Source of the DNA: Combretum micranthum
Taxonomy: Eukaryota > Streptophyta > Magnoliopsida > Myrtales > Combretaceae
Assembly (NCBI GenBank): GCA_024138025.1
Contig: JAMXBD010003370.1
Coordinates: 59,854-123,853 of the forward strand
Length of the DNA stretch: 64,000 nt
Direction: 5' to 3'
Position numbers and translations under genes: made by a program
The notes under the pieces: generated by a model
Seen by the model: only the letters and a program-made list of their open reading frames with translations
Told to the model about the DNA's origin: nothing
The model's database searches: none
In this document: one piece after another, positions 48,173 through 59,395 of the stretch
How the letters are laid out: the number at the start of each line of letters is the position of its first letter
How positions within the stretch are numbered: position 1 is the stretch's first letter

Positions 48173-48213
48173 TGGCGGACTGCCACGTTTAGGGTACCCA
48201 TCGGGGCGTGACA

Positions 48214-49959
48214 CAAGCCATCTTCTTTGGCGCATATTCAATTCTCTTTGAGTGAAGATATATTTCAAGCTTTTGTGATCGGTAAAGATTTTGCACTTCT
48301 CACCAAATAAGTGATGTCTCCAAAGCTTCAATGCTAGTATCACTGCAGCAAGCTCCAAATCATGAACTGGATAATTCCTTTCATGGAGTTTCAATTGTCT
48401 TGAAGCATAAGCTATTACTCGGTTATCTTGCATCAAAACACATCCTAATCCTTGTATAGATGCATCACTATACACAACGAACTCCTTCCCGCTAACTGGA
48501 AGTGCTAAAACAGGTGCAGATACTAACCTCTGTTTCAACTCTTGAAAACTCTTCTCACAATCTTCATTCCAAGTAAACTTCACATGCTTTCTAGTCAACT
48601 TTGTCAATGAAGAAGCAATCTTTGAAAATCCTTGTACAAATCTTCGATAGTAGCCTGCTAAACCCAGAAAACTACGTACCTCAGTAACATTTGTAGGTTG
48701 TGGCCAATCCAAAATAGCTCCAATCTTTTCCGAATCCACAGATATTCCTTCCTTTGTAATAATATGACCAAGGAATGCCACTTCTTTCAACCAAAACTTG
48801 CATTTACTAAATTTGGCATAAAGCTTCCTTTCCCTTAGCCTTTGAAGAACTAGCTTCAAGTGTTGTTCATGCTCCTCTACACTTCTTGAATATACCAGTA
48901 TGTCATCAATAAAAACAATGACAAACCAATCCAGATAATCTTTAAATACTCTGTTCATTAAATCCATAAATGCAGCAGGGGCATTTGTCAAACCAAAAGA
49001 CATAACCAAGAACTCAAAATGTCCATATCGCGTTCTGAAAGCCGTCTTGGGAATATCTTGTTGTTTAATCTTGAGTTGATGGTATCCAGATCTTAAATCT
49101 ATCTTGGAGAACACTGCAGCATCTCTCAACTGGTCAAATAAATCATCAATTCGGGGAAGTGGATACTTGTTCTTAATTGTCCTGATTTAGCTCTCTATAA
49201 TCTATACACATTCTTAAGCTTCCATCTTTCTTCTTCACAAATAATACTGGAGCCCCAAGGAGAAATACTCGGGCGAATAAATCCTAATGTCTGCAACTCT
49301 TCTAACTGGCTTTTCAATTCTCTCATTCTGCAGGAGCCATTCGGTATGGAGCTTTAGATATTGGTGTTGTTCCTGGTATCAAATCAATTCCAAACTCAAT
49401 TTCCCTATCAGGCGGCAACCCCGGTAATTCTTCAGGAAAAACATCAACAAACTCTTTCACCACTGACACCATATCCACTCCAATCTCTTCACTACTCTTC
49501 TCCCATAACTCCATAGTATACATACAAGTCGGTCTTTTTCTCTCCAAGACATGTGTCACTCTTCCACTCTTCAACTCAAAACTCACTTCCGCCCTCTTAC
49601 AATCTATGGTAGCCTTATACAGATTTAACCAATTCATTCCCAAAATAGCATCAAAATCAGTTAAAGGCAAAACCAGCATATCAATGGGCATGTTTATATT
49701 AGAAATCACAACATCAACATTTCTACAAACACATGGTTTCTTAGTTTGCACCCCAAGAGTAGTATTAACACTCATCATTCTATCAAGCAACACTTCAGAA
49801 TACAAACCACACTCATTCACAAAGCTTTCAGCTAAACACGCATGAGTAGCACCGTATCTATCAATGCATATGCAGTATGATTTGCAATCTTTATGGTACC
49901 TGCTAATGTATCCTGAAGGAGCTTTCTCATACTGTTGTAGGGCAAACACTCTAGCAGCA
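48214..49959 (-). pseudogene. pol: Family 2 gypsy pol fragment: protease, RT, RNase H (truncated)
   Basis: On the minus strand the protease follows gag: the Asp-Thr-Gly site is broken by a one-base loss (reading DRYGATHACLAE near 49850), then LGMNWLNLYKATIDC and [19 protein letters not shown] is broken near 49320 and 49170, then continuous from 49129: [30 protein letters not shown], and RNase [20 protein letters not shown] and MRQRRWL, where LTR3 cuts it. The rest of RNase H, integrase and the 3' LTR are absent. RT motifs resemble Tekay-type chromoviruses. Confidence 0.85.
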
Positions 49960-51229
49960 GTTGTTCCTTTTCCTACATTAGGACCATCGGTTCTAGGCTT
50001 CTCCTTACAATTCATCACATGATGTCCTCTCTGTTTACAATATGCACAGAATATAGGCTTCAACTTTGGATCTTTACAATCAGAAGCTCGATGACCTATA
50101 TTTCCACATGCAAAACATGCTCCTGGAGCCCATTTACACTGAGCTAAATCATGGGGTCCAAAGCATCTAGTACCTCTTGTCAAGAGGAGTAGAAGACATA
50201 GAAGTCTTCACAAATTGTCCCGAACTAGGCTTCTTTCCCAAATATGGTCTTTTACCTTTATCAATACTGTCATATCTTGGATAAGGAGTGTATGAAGTTG
50301 TAGATCTCTTTCCCAGAAAAGTAGCTCTTCTATCTCCTTGAACCTTATTATCATCTGATAGTTGCTCTAACAGTCTTGCCTTCACTACAGATTCTGATAA
50401 GGTCGTAAGTTGAAACTTCTTAACTTCACTCTTCAATTCCATATTCAACCCATCTTGGAATTTTTGAACTTTCATTTTTCGTCGTTGTATTCGTTCCCGC
50501 AAACCTTAGCAACCTGCAAAACTCCGCATAATACTCATCCACTTTCATATTCCCTTGTCTCAAACTCAACCATTTAGAAATCATTTGTTCCCTCACGGTC
50601 GATGGAATATATTTCAAGAAGAAAGCATCTTTGAATGTATTCCAGAGAATTGGTCTTGCAAATCCTTCACTATTCAGCATCCACCAATTATATGCATCTT
50701 GCTTCATCATATAAATCGCCAAATCAACTTTTCTATCATCGGGTACTTGGCAAGCAGCAAAAGCTTTCTCAAGTTCTATTATCCATCCTTCAGCTTTAAT
50801 TGGATCCATGGTAATACCATCAAACTCAGGTACTAGCTTGACAAAGTCATGCAGCTTCACTTGATCATATCGGTCTCCTACTTGTACATTAGGTTCTTGC
50901 CTCACATTTGATGGATTATATTGTTGCATGAATTGTTGTTGTTGTTGATACTGTTGAACCATTGCAAACATATCCCGGAACAAATTGAACATAGTACTTG
51001 TATCTCCTACTGGCATCTGAGGCATAGGAGGATATGGAGGCATCGGAGGAGGCATTTGAGGTGGCGCTTGTGGTTGTGGAGGATCCTGGGTAGTAGAGGC
51101 TGAAGCTGGTGATGGAGTCGAAGTCGAAGCTGGGATAGTAGAAGCTGTAGATGCTGAAGCAGTATACTGAGGAGGAGGCATATTCTCCCGATCTGAAGTC
51201 TGTCTAGTGATTCTCCTTGACCTATCCAT
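49960..51229 (-). pseudogene. gag: Family 2 gypsy gag (frameshifted)
   Basis: Start chosen at 51229 (MDRSRRITRQ), the second Met of the open frame. A Pro/Ala/Gln-rich N-terminus with a poly-Gln tract is followed by the capsid domain (LHDFVKLVPEFDG, WIIELEKAF, YNWWMLNSEG, MKVDEYYAEFCRLLRF). Frame changes near 50490 and 50190 split it from the middle part and from two zinc knuckles, CFACGNIGHRASDC and CAYCKQRGHHVMNC (50010-50120). It is unlike the array gag in sequence and in knuckle number. Confidence 0.82.
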
Positions 51230-51428
51230 CTTTAAATGACATACAATATACACATGACATATGATAATTAATGCAATGTCAGATTAATCTTGAATTTAGT
51301 TAATATTAAAAATAAAACAACATTCAAGCATAACACACCATTCAAGCAATCCTAGACTCAAGCCATGCTAATCTCACCGTATCTAAGGTCAAGTCTCCTA
51401 TTTTAAACAAACAATTTTACATAAACAG

Positions 51429-51440
51429 GCTCTGATACCA
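51429..51440 (-). promoter_or_regulatory. Family 2 primer-binding site
   Basis: Minus-strand TGGTATCAGAGC, a perfect initiator tRNA-Met complement, two bases from the LTR. Confidence 0.92.
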
Positions 51441-51837
51441 ACTGTAAAGACCCGACCTGCTAATCCTTAAGACTTAGCAAGTTAAGTCCCCAACCACATA
51501 TAATACTTTCGTATTATATGGAAGGTTGTCCTAATCTACAGTTATGTGAATTGTTTGTTTAAAACTACTAAAACTTGTTATAAAAGCTTTTACAAAAGGA
51601 TTACTCACTTGAGTAATCTATTTACATAAAATAGTTTAAGGAAATATTTACATCCTTGTGTCCAGCATAGGACACAACAAAATATACATAAGTCTTACAA
51701 AATGAAGAAAATAGACTTTAAGTCTTTTAATACAACCCAGGCTTAACTAACAAGCCTCTATTCCCAAAATACAAAATACATTTGTTAAACGAACACATGA
51801 AATAAAACTTTCTTCAAAAACTTCTCGCCACAGGGTC

Positions 51838-51914
51838 CTACTCATCCCACTCGTCCATAAACTTCTCCCAATCTGACCCGAATCCCATATCATCATAACA
51901 ATCATCATCAACAC
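51838..51914 (-). other. Family 2 exon-like acidic peptide segment
   Basis: Directly after the acceptor the minus strand reads VDDDCYDDMGFGSDWEKF, then MDEWDE and TAG. Splicing from the conserved donor puts a TAA four codons upstream in the same frame, so initiation is unexplained. Confidence 0.4.
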
Positions 51915-52951
51915 CTGAAAATAGCAAAAGTGAGCCAGAGGCCCAGTACACAGCAACACAAACAAAAGCGAAGCCATACACACCTATACCAATGCAATGC
52001 AAAAACAATTGCTTCATTATCTTTCTTTAATATTTCTTAAACAAATCAACACTGGAGTATTCAAACTCCGGGACAAGCTGAGGATATCTGGGGTCCTGAG
52101 TAATGCTCACAACGCTCAGGGGGTTGTATAGGTAGCCCGAATACCTATATCTCCTAGATAACGTTACATTGCAAATAATAATCTCATCCAGGTTATATAG
52201 CCGTTACTCAGCTTCACTTAACTCAATCCATAATATAAAGCAATTCACATGCTCCATAAACATTGAATTAGATTATATTATTTCCTCTCAAGAGTAAGTA
52301 AATGTTGCTCAGTTATACATTCCTATCGATTATCCGCCGAGCCTAGTCATTGCATCATGACTATTGGCCTAAGCGTCTACACTAACCTATCATTGCATCA
52401 TGATAAGTTACCGCTCCTCGAACCGGATTTAACGGTGAAAACACAAGCAATTCAAGCAATACTTAAGTCATTTAGAACTTATATCAAATTTAAGTATGCC
52501 TATCCTAACAAGCATACAAGCAAGTTACTGCGTACCTGTATTAGCTTGGGAATTAATGGGGGTGGCCAAGCGAGGATCAATAACTGTTCAACAAGAATTA
52601 TCACAATTCACACTTAGTTTAAACTCATTTCAACTAATCTCATACATAACCATACAAATACATTCAAATAAGTTATCACAAGATCCTAAAACAAGTAAAG
52701 ATAATCAATAATTTATTAAATCATACAAATATCCTTAAATCATGCTTAATTATATTACTCGATCATCATAACACATCAATTATCATATATCTATCTCATT
52801 TTAGTCTAAAAGATCCATTTGTTAAAGCAAATACACATAAAACAAACAAAAACAAGTTTTTAACTTTGTTTGGAAAATATATCAGCTGGAAAGAAACGAA
52901 AATTCGGCCTTGATAAGTTTTTATTTTGTAAAAACTCAAAACACAAAAGTT

Positions 52952-53029
52952 GTAGATCTTTTTAAGCTTTCTAACGCAATTTGAATCACTCAAATCGGAG
53001 TTCGTATGAAAAAGTTATGATCAATTTAC
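52952..53029 (+). other. GTAGATCTTTT...AAGTTATG phrase, antisense to its LTR
   Basis: GTAGATCTTTTT, ATCGGAGTT and GAAAAAGTTATGATCA occur with nearly the same spacing as GTAGATCTTTTC, CCGAGTT and GAGCAAGTTATGGTCA in the family 1 LTRs, but on the opposite strand relative to element transcription. Confidence 0.55.
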
Positions 53030-53040
53030 AAAACAGTATC

Positions 53041-53275
53041 GCGTCAGGGAAGAAATCCGCGAGCGCTACACCCTTGGCAACGGGGTGTTTTGAAGGCCGT
53101 TTTGACTCAGGGGAAGTGAAATTTTTGATCCGAGAGCACTACACCCTTGGCAACAGGGGTGTTTTGGACACTACACCCTTGGCAACGGGGTGTTTTGGAG
53201 GCCGTTTCAACTCAGGGGAAATGATATTTTGATCCGAGAGCACTACCCTTGGCAACAGGGGTGTTTTGACAGGTG
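53041..53275. repeat. Tandem block of four CACCCTTGGCAAC hairpins
   Basis: A long-plus-short unit pair is present twice. Each unit contains ACACCC, TTGGCAAC and GGGTGT (5- or 6-bp stems), and the long units carry GGCCGTTT...ACTCAGGGGAA. It lies inside the family 2 LTR. Confidence 0.8.
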
Positions 53276-54225
53276 TAGTGATAGTTATACGAAATTTTTC
53301 AAACTTTAACACTTTTAACTTGAAAAAAAAAACAACTTTTCTCAACTCCTAACATGTCCTAAACCTTATGCAAACTTCATACAACACTTCAAACACTTCT
53401 AATACTTATCATACTTCAAACTCCAAATCCACACTTCAACTACCCAAATTATCTTCTTCCCAAATTCAACAACACCCATACTTCTTGCTACACATAAAAC
53501 ATATACTATAAGTTCTTGTAGCCTTAATATACTACTTAAACTACCATTAACATATAGAACACATCATTTCTCATATTTAGCATAAGCACCTATTATCAAG
53601 AAATCACATATATGCATAAGATTAAGACATGAAAGACAAACTCACCAATAGAACTTTAGGCTTTAGTTTAATGGTCCTCTAGCAATCTTTTGGTGGTAAA
53701 AGTGATGGAAAATGAAGGGCTTAATCTTATGCCACCTTGGAGGAGCTTTTGAGAGGGTTAAGAGGTGTTTTGAAGCTTAGAGAAAGGGTTTGGCTAAGGT
53801 CTGAAATTTTGCCCGAAAATTTAAGTTTGAAGAGTAGATATTATCTACTTGTTTGACTTTTGAGGCATTTGTAATTAAGGCAATTAATGACTTAACCTTT
53901 TGTTACTTAATGACATTGTCTTAAGGCCTTAATGAGTGTTTAATAGCTTTATTTTTTGCCTAAAAATTCTGCTACATAAGGACTTAGTTACATGCATTCC
54001 TCCACTTAATTCAACACATTCAAATCATAAATTACACATATGAATACAATTAAAATTTTATGAACTAAATATTTAATAAATTCTAGAATATTTCAATATT
54101 TTAACATAATAATAAAAACATAATTCATCATGAAAAAAAAAAATCATATTCATACATATCAAAAGTATGTATAAATTTATTAACACACATATAGAATATA
54201 AATTGGGAATTTCATGGTTATTTCA

Positions 54226-55925
54226 ATAACATTAACTATTTTAGTGGTTCGTCACAGTTAGGTACGGAGTGAGCAGTTCGATCGTAATGAGATTAATCCT
54301 TTCAAATTGATGATACAATCATAAAATTTTCTTAGAAAGAAAAACTTTTATCATAAACTGTCATTTCAAAAGGTTCCACTTTCACAATAAAAAATGAAGG
54401 GTAAATATTTTGAATAGTATACAAATTTTGATAAAATATGCAATTAAGTAATTAAACTTGATACTTAGCTAGATAAACTTTTCACATGCGTTTATTCTTC
54501 CATCTATTGTTTCGTCGGGAAAAAAAAAAAATCTACGTATGAAATTGTGCCCTACTATTTTTTTTTTTTTTAATTTCAAAACAATTTAAATCATGCTTCA
54601 ACCTTACCTGACATTTAACCCCAATTAATGTAAGATGGTTAGGGAAAGTAAGGGGAAAACTTTACTTTGGCTAAACTAATGTTGGGTTCAAACGAAAAGT
54701 AACAAGGAAATCTTAGGTGAAAGAGAAACGAGATCCTACCTAACGCATACACTTAAATCCTCGTCGATTGGAAACCTTATTGGTGAAGTTGGAACCTTAA
54801 GAGAGCAATTGAAATGCCAATATGCCAAGACAAAGCCTTCATCAGTCTTAATTTATAGAATGGGGCTTATAGTTCACGAAACATTCTTGCAGTGACAGAC
54901 CCAAGAAACCTTAAAGTATTGTAGATTGTTAGAGGGTTCACGTGTGGAGGTCAAAGCGTTTGTGAAGCGGAGGATTTTCGTCCCAACATGAATGTATCTG
55001 CTCACTACTCTCATTCCCAACTTCTTTTGCTAAGAGATAACGTTAACAGAAGTTCATTGTTGTCATTTGAATTTTTTTTCCCCCTTGGAAAATTACTTTC
55101 ATGTTTTCACCTAGGGTACAAATAATATTTTTAAATTGGATGCATGAGATGTGGTTGTACACTTGTTGACAATTCACCATATGGAAATTTTTCAACAGTG
55201 TTATCTCGGTATCAGCAGTCTATGCAAACAGTTTGTCTAGATAATAAAATGGTTAAATTTAAAGTTAAGATACCTAATCATATCAATTAACACATTTACT
55301 CAAAATTAAATATCTTCTTTGCTCCTTTAGGTCTTTTTGTTTGATCTAGTCATTCTCCATATCATCACAACATTTTGTTTCTAGTCACTTTTATTTATTT
55401 ATTTTTTATTGTTTTTTATCCAAATAACAAAAAGAATAAAAACTTAAAAACTACGATTTGGTTGGGTTACGCTCTCAGTTTTTTTTTTAATCCATATCGA
55501 ATCACTATACTCAGTGCATTATAAAAGATATAGTTTAGGGAAAAAAAAAATCTATCCAAGCAACACGTTTTTAAATTAAAAAAAAAGGATAGTTTTATAA
55601 ATATTTAATCTTTATAATCTATATAATTTAAGTCAAAACCCTTTCATTCGTCACATATTTTTAGCATACAGTTTTATATGATAATTATTAATCTCTCTAA
55701 TATTATTATTTGATCATTTTATTTAATGAAATAAAATCATCATTGCATTTAAGAATATTAACTAAAGAAAAGAATCATTATTGCTGTTTAAATTTACTAA
55801 TTCTTTTCAAGACACATTTTGCTATTTCCTTTTCATACCATGAAAATCACTTCCACTATTTTATACATCAATTCTTCTATCTTTACAGGTTCGAAGATGG
55901 TGTTACCTCTTCTAACCATCCTTTT
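54226..55925. other. AT-rich host or old repeat DNA, no gene recognised
   Basis: Low coding content with several A and T runs. Positions from about 55600 to 55920 resemble 59230-59395 plus 60095-60230, indicating a local duplication. No terminal repeats or PBS. Confidence 0.5.
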
Positions 55926-56327
55926 TGTAAAGACCCGATCCACCAATCCTTAAGATTTAGCAAGTCAAGTCCCCAACCAGATTATAATATTTTCTATTAT
56001 ATGTAAGCTTGTCATAAATCTAACAATTTATGTGAATTGTTTGTTTAATCCCACTACAACTTGATATAAAAACTTTTTACAAATGGATTACTCACTTGAG
56101 TAATCTATTCATATAGAGCTTTTAAAGAAATAATTTATAATTTTGTGTCAAACACATGACACAACAAAACTTACATAAGTTTTTTCTACAAAACAAGAAA
56201 AAATAGACTTTAAGTCTTATATACAAACAAGACTTAACTAACAAGCCTCTATTCAAAATACAAAATACATAATTGAATCAAACAACTTGTTCAATAGTTT
56301 TCTTCTTTGCCATCTTGCACTCGATTC

Positions 56328-56401
56328 CTACTCGCCCCACTCATCCATAAACTTCTTCTAATCCGACCCATAGCCCATATCATCATAACAGTCATCATCA
56401 C
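56328..56401 (-). other. Second copy of the family 2 acidic exon-like segment
   Basis: The minus strand reads DDDCYDDMGYGSD, a TAG in place of Trp, KKFMDEWGE and TAG. Compared with the other copy most changes are synonymous or conservative. Confidence 0.4.
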
Positions 56402-57289
56402 CTAAAAAATAGCAATAGTGAGCCAAAGGCCCAGTACACAGCAACAACACTCAAAAGCGTAGTGACAATCATACCTAGACTAATGCAATGCAACACTAAT
56501 GTTTCATTTATCAATCTTTGGTATTCATTAATCAAATCATCATTGGAGTATTCAAACTCCGGGACAAGCCATGAGATTCTAGGGATCCTGAGTAATGCTC
56601 ACGACGCTCAGGGGGTTGATATAGATAGCCCGAATATCTATATCTCCTAGATAACGTTACACTGAAAAGAATAATCTCATATAGGTTATATAGCCGTTGC
56701 CCAACTTCACTTAACTCAATCCATAATATAAATTAATTCACATGCTTCCATAAACATTGAATTAAATTATACTATTTCTTTTCAAGAATAAGTAAATGTT
56801 GCTTAGTTACTACATTTACTATCGATTATCTGCCGAGCTTAGTCATTGCATCATGACCATTGGCCTAAGCGCATACATTAACATATCATTGCATCATGAT
56901 AAGTTACTGCTTCTCAGACCGGATTCAACGGTGAAAACACAAGCAATTCAAGCAATATTTAAGTCATTTAGAATTTATATCAAATTTAAGTATGCCTATC
57001 CTAACAAACATACAAGCAAGTCACTACGTACCTGAGATAGTTCGGGAATTAACGGGGTTAGCTGGGCGAGAATCTATCACTGTTTAAAACAACATTAAAT
57101 TTCACACTTAGCGTAAGCACTAATTAACTAGTTGAAAATACAATTAATCAAAGAAATTCAAATAAATTAATACAAAGTCATAATAAAGCATCTAAACATC
57201 CTATTATATCATAGAACACTTAACAAATACTTAATTGATTATATATCAAACTTCGAAAAATTTTGAAGAAAGTTTTTAAAATTCAAAAG

Positions 57290-57680
57290 CGCAGGGGATA
57301 CGTCGGCATTCAAAGCCGACGGCTTTGAATCGGTATTCAACACTCTGAAAATCAACATACAACGCTGGCAGCATTCAAGGGTACGCCGGCTGTCTTCATT
57401 CTACGCGGCGGCTTTGAACCGGTGCAGAATGCAAAATTCAAATTTCCAAAAGTTTACAGAGAGGTAGAAACCGGCAGCGTATCCATGTACGCTAGTAGCT
57501 TCTCACTCTACGCGGCGGCTTTGGATTCCCAGTAGCCGGCGTACAATGTGAAAAAAATGAACGCCGGCTGACTTTTTCAGCGAAAGCCGGCGGCGTTCAA
57601 ACGGCTTTAACAAATTTAACTCTATTCGCTTCCAACACGCCTATAAGCCGACGGCGTAGAAGCCCCAGATGCCTGCGTAC
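57290..57680. repeat. GC-rich inverted-repeat module in the solo LTR
   Basis: Many GCCGGC/CGCCGGC and GCGGCGGCTTTG motifs occur on both strands. A near-perfect palindrome at 57308-57330 pairs ATTCAAAGCCG with CGGCTTTGAAT around one base. It occupies the place where the other family 2 LTR has the CACCCTTGGCAAC block. Confidence 0.75.
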
Positions 57681-58671
57681 GACCAAAATTTAGCCTATAC
57701 GAAAATGTTTTTGATTTCCCATGTTTTATTACAACTTTGTTCACTTTCAAAAATTCTCAAACTTAGTATAAACTTCCCAAAGATTGTTATATGTTCATTA
57801 TATTATTCAAACAACATAAACTCCAACTCAAAACATCAAACTCTCCACCCAAATCATCATACACAAATCATACTTCAAACCCCATATCACTACACCCAAC
57901 ATTTAGTCATCAACCATTTGCATTTCTCAACACTTCTAATCTCTTATACTACATATACAACTAACTCCTATAACAACAAAACACTTCTCATACAACCACC
58001 AAAGCATATAAGTCCTCAAACACAAATTTAAGCTTAAAACCTATTGCTAAAAAACAATGAACTTGCATATTTTGAAGACATGAAAACATACTTACCAATA
58101 GAACTTTAGACCTTGGTTTTGTGATCCTCTAGCATGCTTTTGATGGTGGAAATTGTAGAAGATGAAAGGCTTATCTATATAGATCCAGGGAGAGCTTTGG
58201 AGAAGAAGAAAATTGTGTTTTGAAGCTTTTGGAGGCTTGTTTAGGAGGTCTGAAAATTGTGCACGAATTTTGCACTATTTGAGTTGATATTATCTCAAGT
58301 TTTGACTTTTGAGGCATAAGAGGTTAGGGGGATTTAATGACTTATCACTAGCTAATTAATGAACTTGTCTTTGGTTAATTAATGTTGTGTTTAAGCTCCC
58401 TTTAAGGTGAAAGAATTATGCTATGATAAGGCTTATGTACATGGATCTATTTACTTATTTTAATACATTCCAAATATAATTCTTACATGTTAATGCAATT
58501 TAAATTTTATGAACTAAATATTTAATAAATTCTAGAGTATTTGAATATTTAACACAATAATAAAACACATAGTTCATCATGAACACAAATCATATTCAAT
58601 ACATATCAAAAGCATGTATAAATTCAATACACACATATAAAATATAAGTTGGAAATTTCATGGTTATTTCA

Positions 58672-59395
58672 CTTTTATCCTAGTTGTCGTCGTGACTCAT
58701 CTATACTGGTTAGAGATATGGTTACAAATATGAATGCATGCTGGAACAATGAGACATGATTAGGTAATCTAAGGCCACTACAACTCAAATGTTGTAGATA
58801 GAATAAGCAGATGATTTTAGATAAAGACCATTAGAAGACAGATCTTAATCGTGAGAAGGAGGATTCATGACTACGGATTAGTCCATGTAAATTTGGATTG
58901 TTGTACACTGCTTATGTATAGCATAAAGGGAAAAATGTATTGTAATGATTCTTGGTTACATCTTCTATTTTTAGGTTTTTATTTTATTTATTCTTTATTT
59001 TTATTATTGTGTTGCATTTCAATTCAATTATGTTAAAATTATGTATGACATAGAGGAAAAAGAATAGATTGTAATGATTCTTTATTTCATCTTCTACTTT
59101 TAAGGATTCTATGTTTTTTCATTTTCTTTTTCATTTAAATGTATATTGCAAATTTTAATTACATTAATATTAATACATTTTCTTAATATGAGTTTTATAT
59201 TTCAATATTCTCAACATTTATTTATTCATTTTTCTCAATTATAATTAATTTCAAAACCTTTTATTGTTGCACATTTTTCTCAAATAGTTTTTTATATTAA
59301 TTTTTAGCCTATATAATATTATATTTATTAATTTTAGTTAAAGAAACAAATTTAATATTGCATTTATGACTATTGGCTAATGAAAGAAATAATGA
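58672..59395. other. AT-rich host DNA with a partial tandem duplication
   Basis: ATTGTAATGATTCTT followed by CATCTTCTA occurs near 58938 and again near 59067. The right part (from about 59230) is the second copy of the 55600-55800 sequence. No gene is seen. Confidence 0.45.

Larger units (their letters stand above)
26683..48213 (+). mobile_element. Tandem Tekay/Del-like gypsy array (3 LTRs, 2 internal regions)
   Basis: Order: LTR1 (26683-29917), internal A, LTR2 (35862-39075), internal B, LTR3 (45007-48213). Repeat unit is about 9.15 kb. Both internal regions have PBS, leader, gag, pol with C-terminal chromodomain, and PPT. Left flank TAATC and right flank CAAGC do not match, so this is not one insertion with its TSD. 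The two units are nearly identical apart from many one-base indels, one larger gag deletion and scattered substitutions. Chromodomain, long LTRs and iMet PBS point to the Tekay/Del lineage of chromoviruses. Confidence 0.9.
45007..48213 (+). repeat. Array LTR3
   Basis: 3207 bp, TGTAAATCCCCG to GGGGCGTGACA. Its right flank CAAGC begins antisense gypsy RNase H sequence. TATA box 45690-45697, putative intron start 45813, acceptor end 47048, exon-like 47049-47146, second acceptor end 47826. Confidence 0.93.
51443..54225 (-). repeat. Family 2 gypsy 5' LTR
   Basis: Bounded by TGTAAAGACCCG next to the PBS and, by comparison with the solo copy at 55926-58671, by GGTTATTTCA at 54225; length about 2.8 kb. 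The expected target copy is ATAAC at 54226-54230, with its partner lost. On the minus strand a donor-like TATTGGTGAGT (intron start 53645) and an acceptor TTGCTATTTTCAG ending at plus position 51915 suggest a 1.7-kb leader intron. A hairpin-rich tandem block lies at 53041-53275. Confidence 0.78.
55926..58671 (-). mobile_element. Solo LTR of family 2 gypsy, TSD CTTTT
   Basis: Plus-strand ends are TGTAAAGACCCG and GGTTATTTCA, flanked by CTTTT at 55921-55925 and 58672-58676. The flanks resume homology with the second copy of the local duplication (CTTCTAACCATCC then CATCTAT), which lacks the LTR. Minus-strand orientation is shown by the donor (TATTGGTAAGTATG, intron start 58095) and acceptor (TATTTTTTAG, ending at plus 56402). 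It has no internal region. Confidence 0.85.

Noticed and set aside
10949..48213. tRNA or snoRNA genes within LTR hairpins
   Set aside because: The stems lack cloverleaf arms or box motifs; the tRNA similarity is limited to primer-binding sites.
57669..58031. 120-codon frame in the family 2 solo LTR
   Set aside because: Low-complexity Asn/His/Thr/Tyr reading antisense to the element, not kept in the 51443-54225 copy.
58672..58700. Extending the family 2 LTR to GTCGTCGTGACTCA as a TG...CA end
   Set aside because: This stretch aligns with flanking sequence of the second duplication copy near 60240-60275, and CTTTT gives a perfect TSD at the earlier end.
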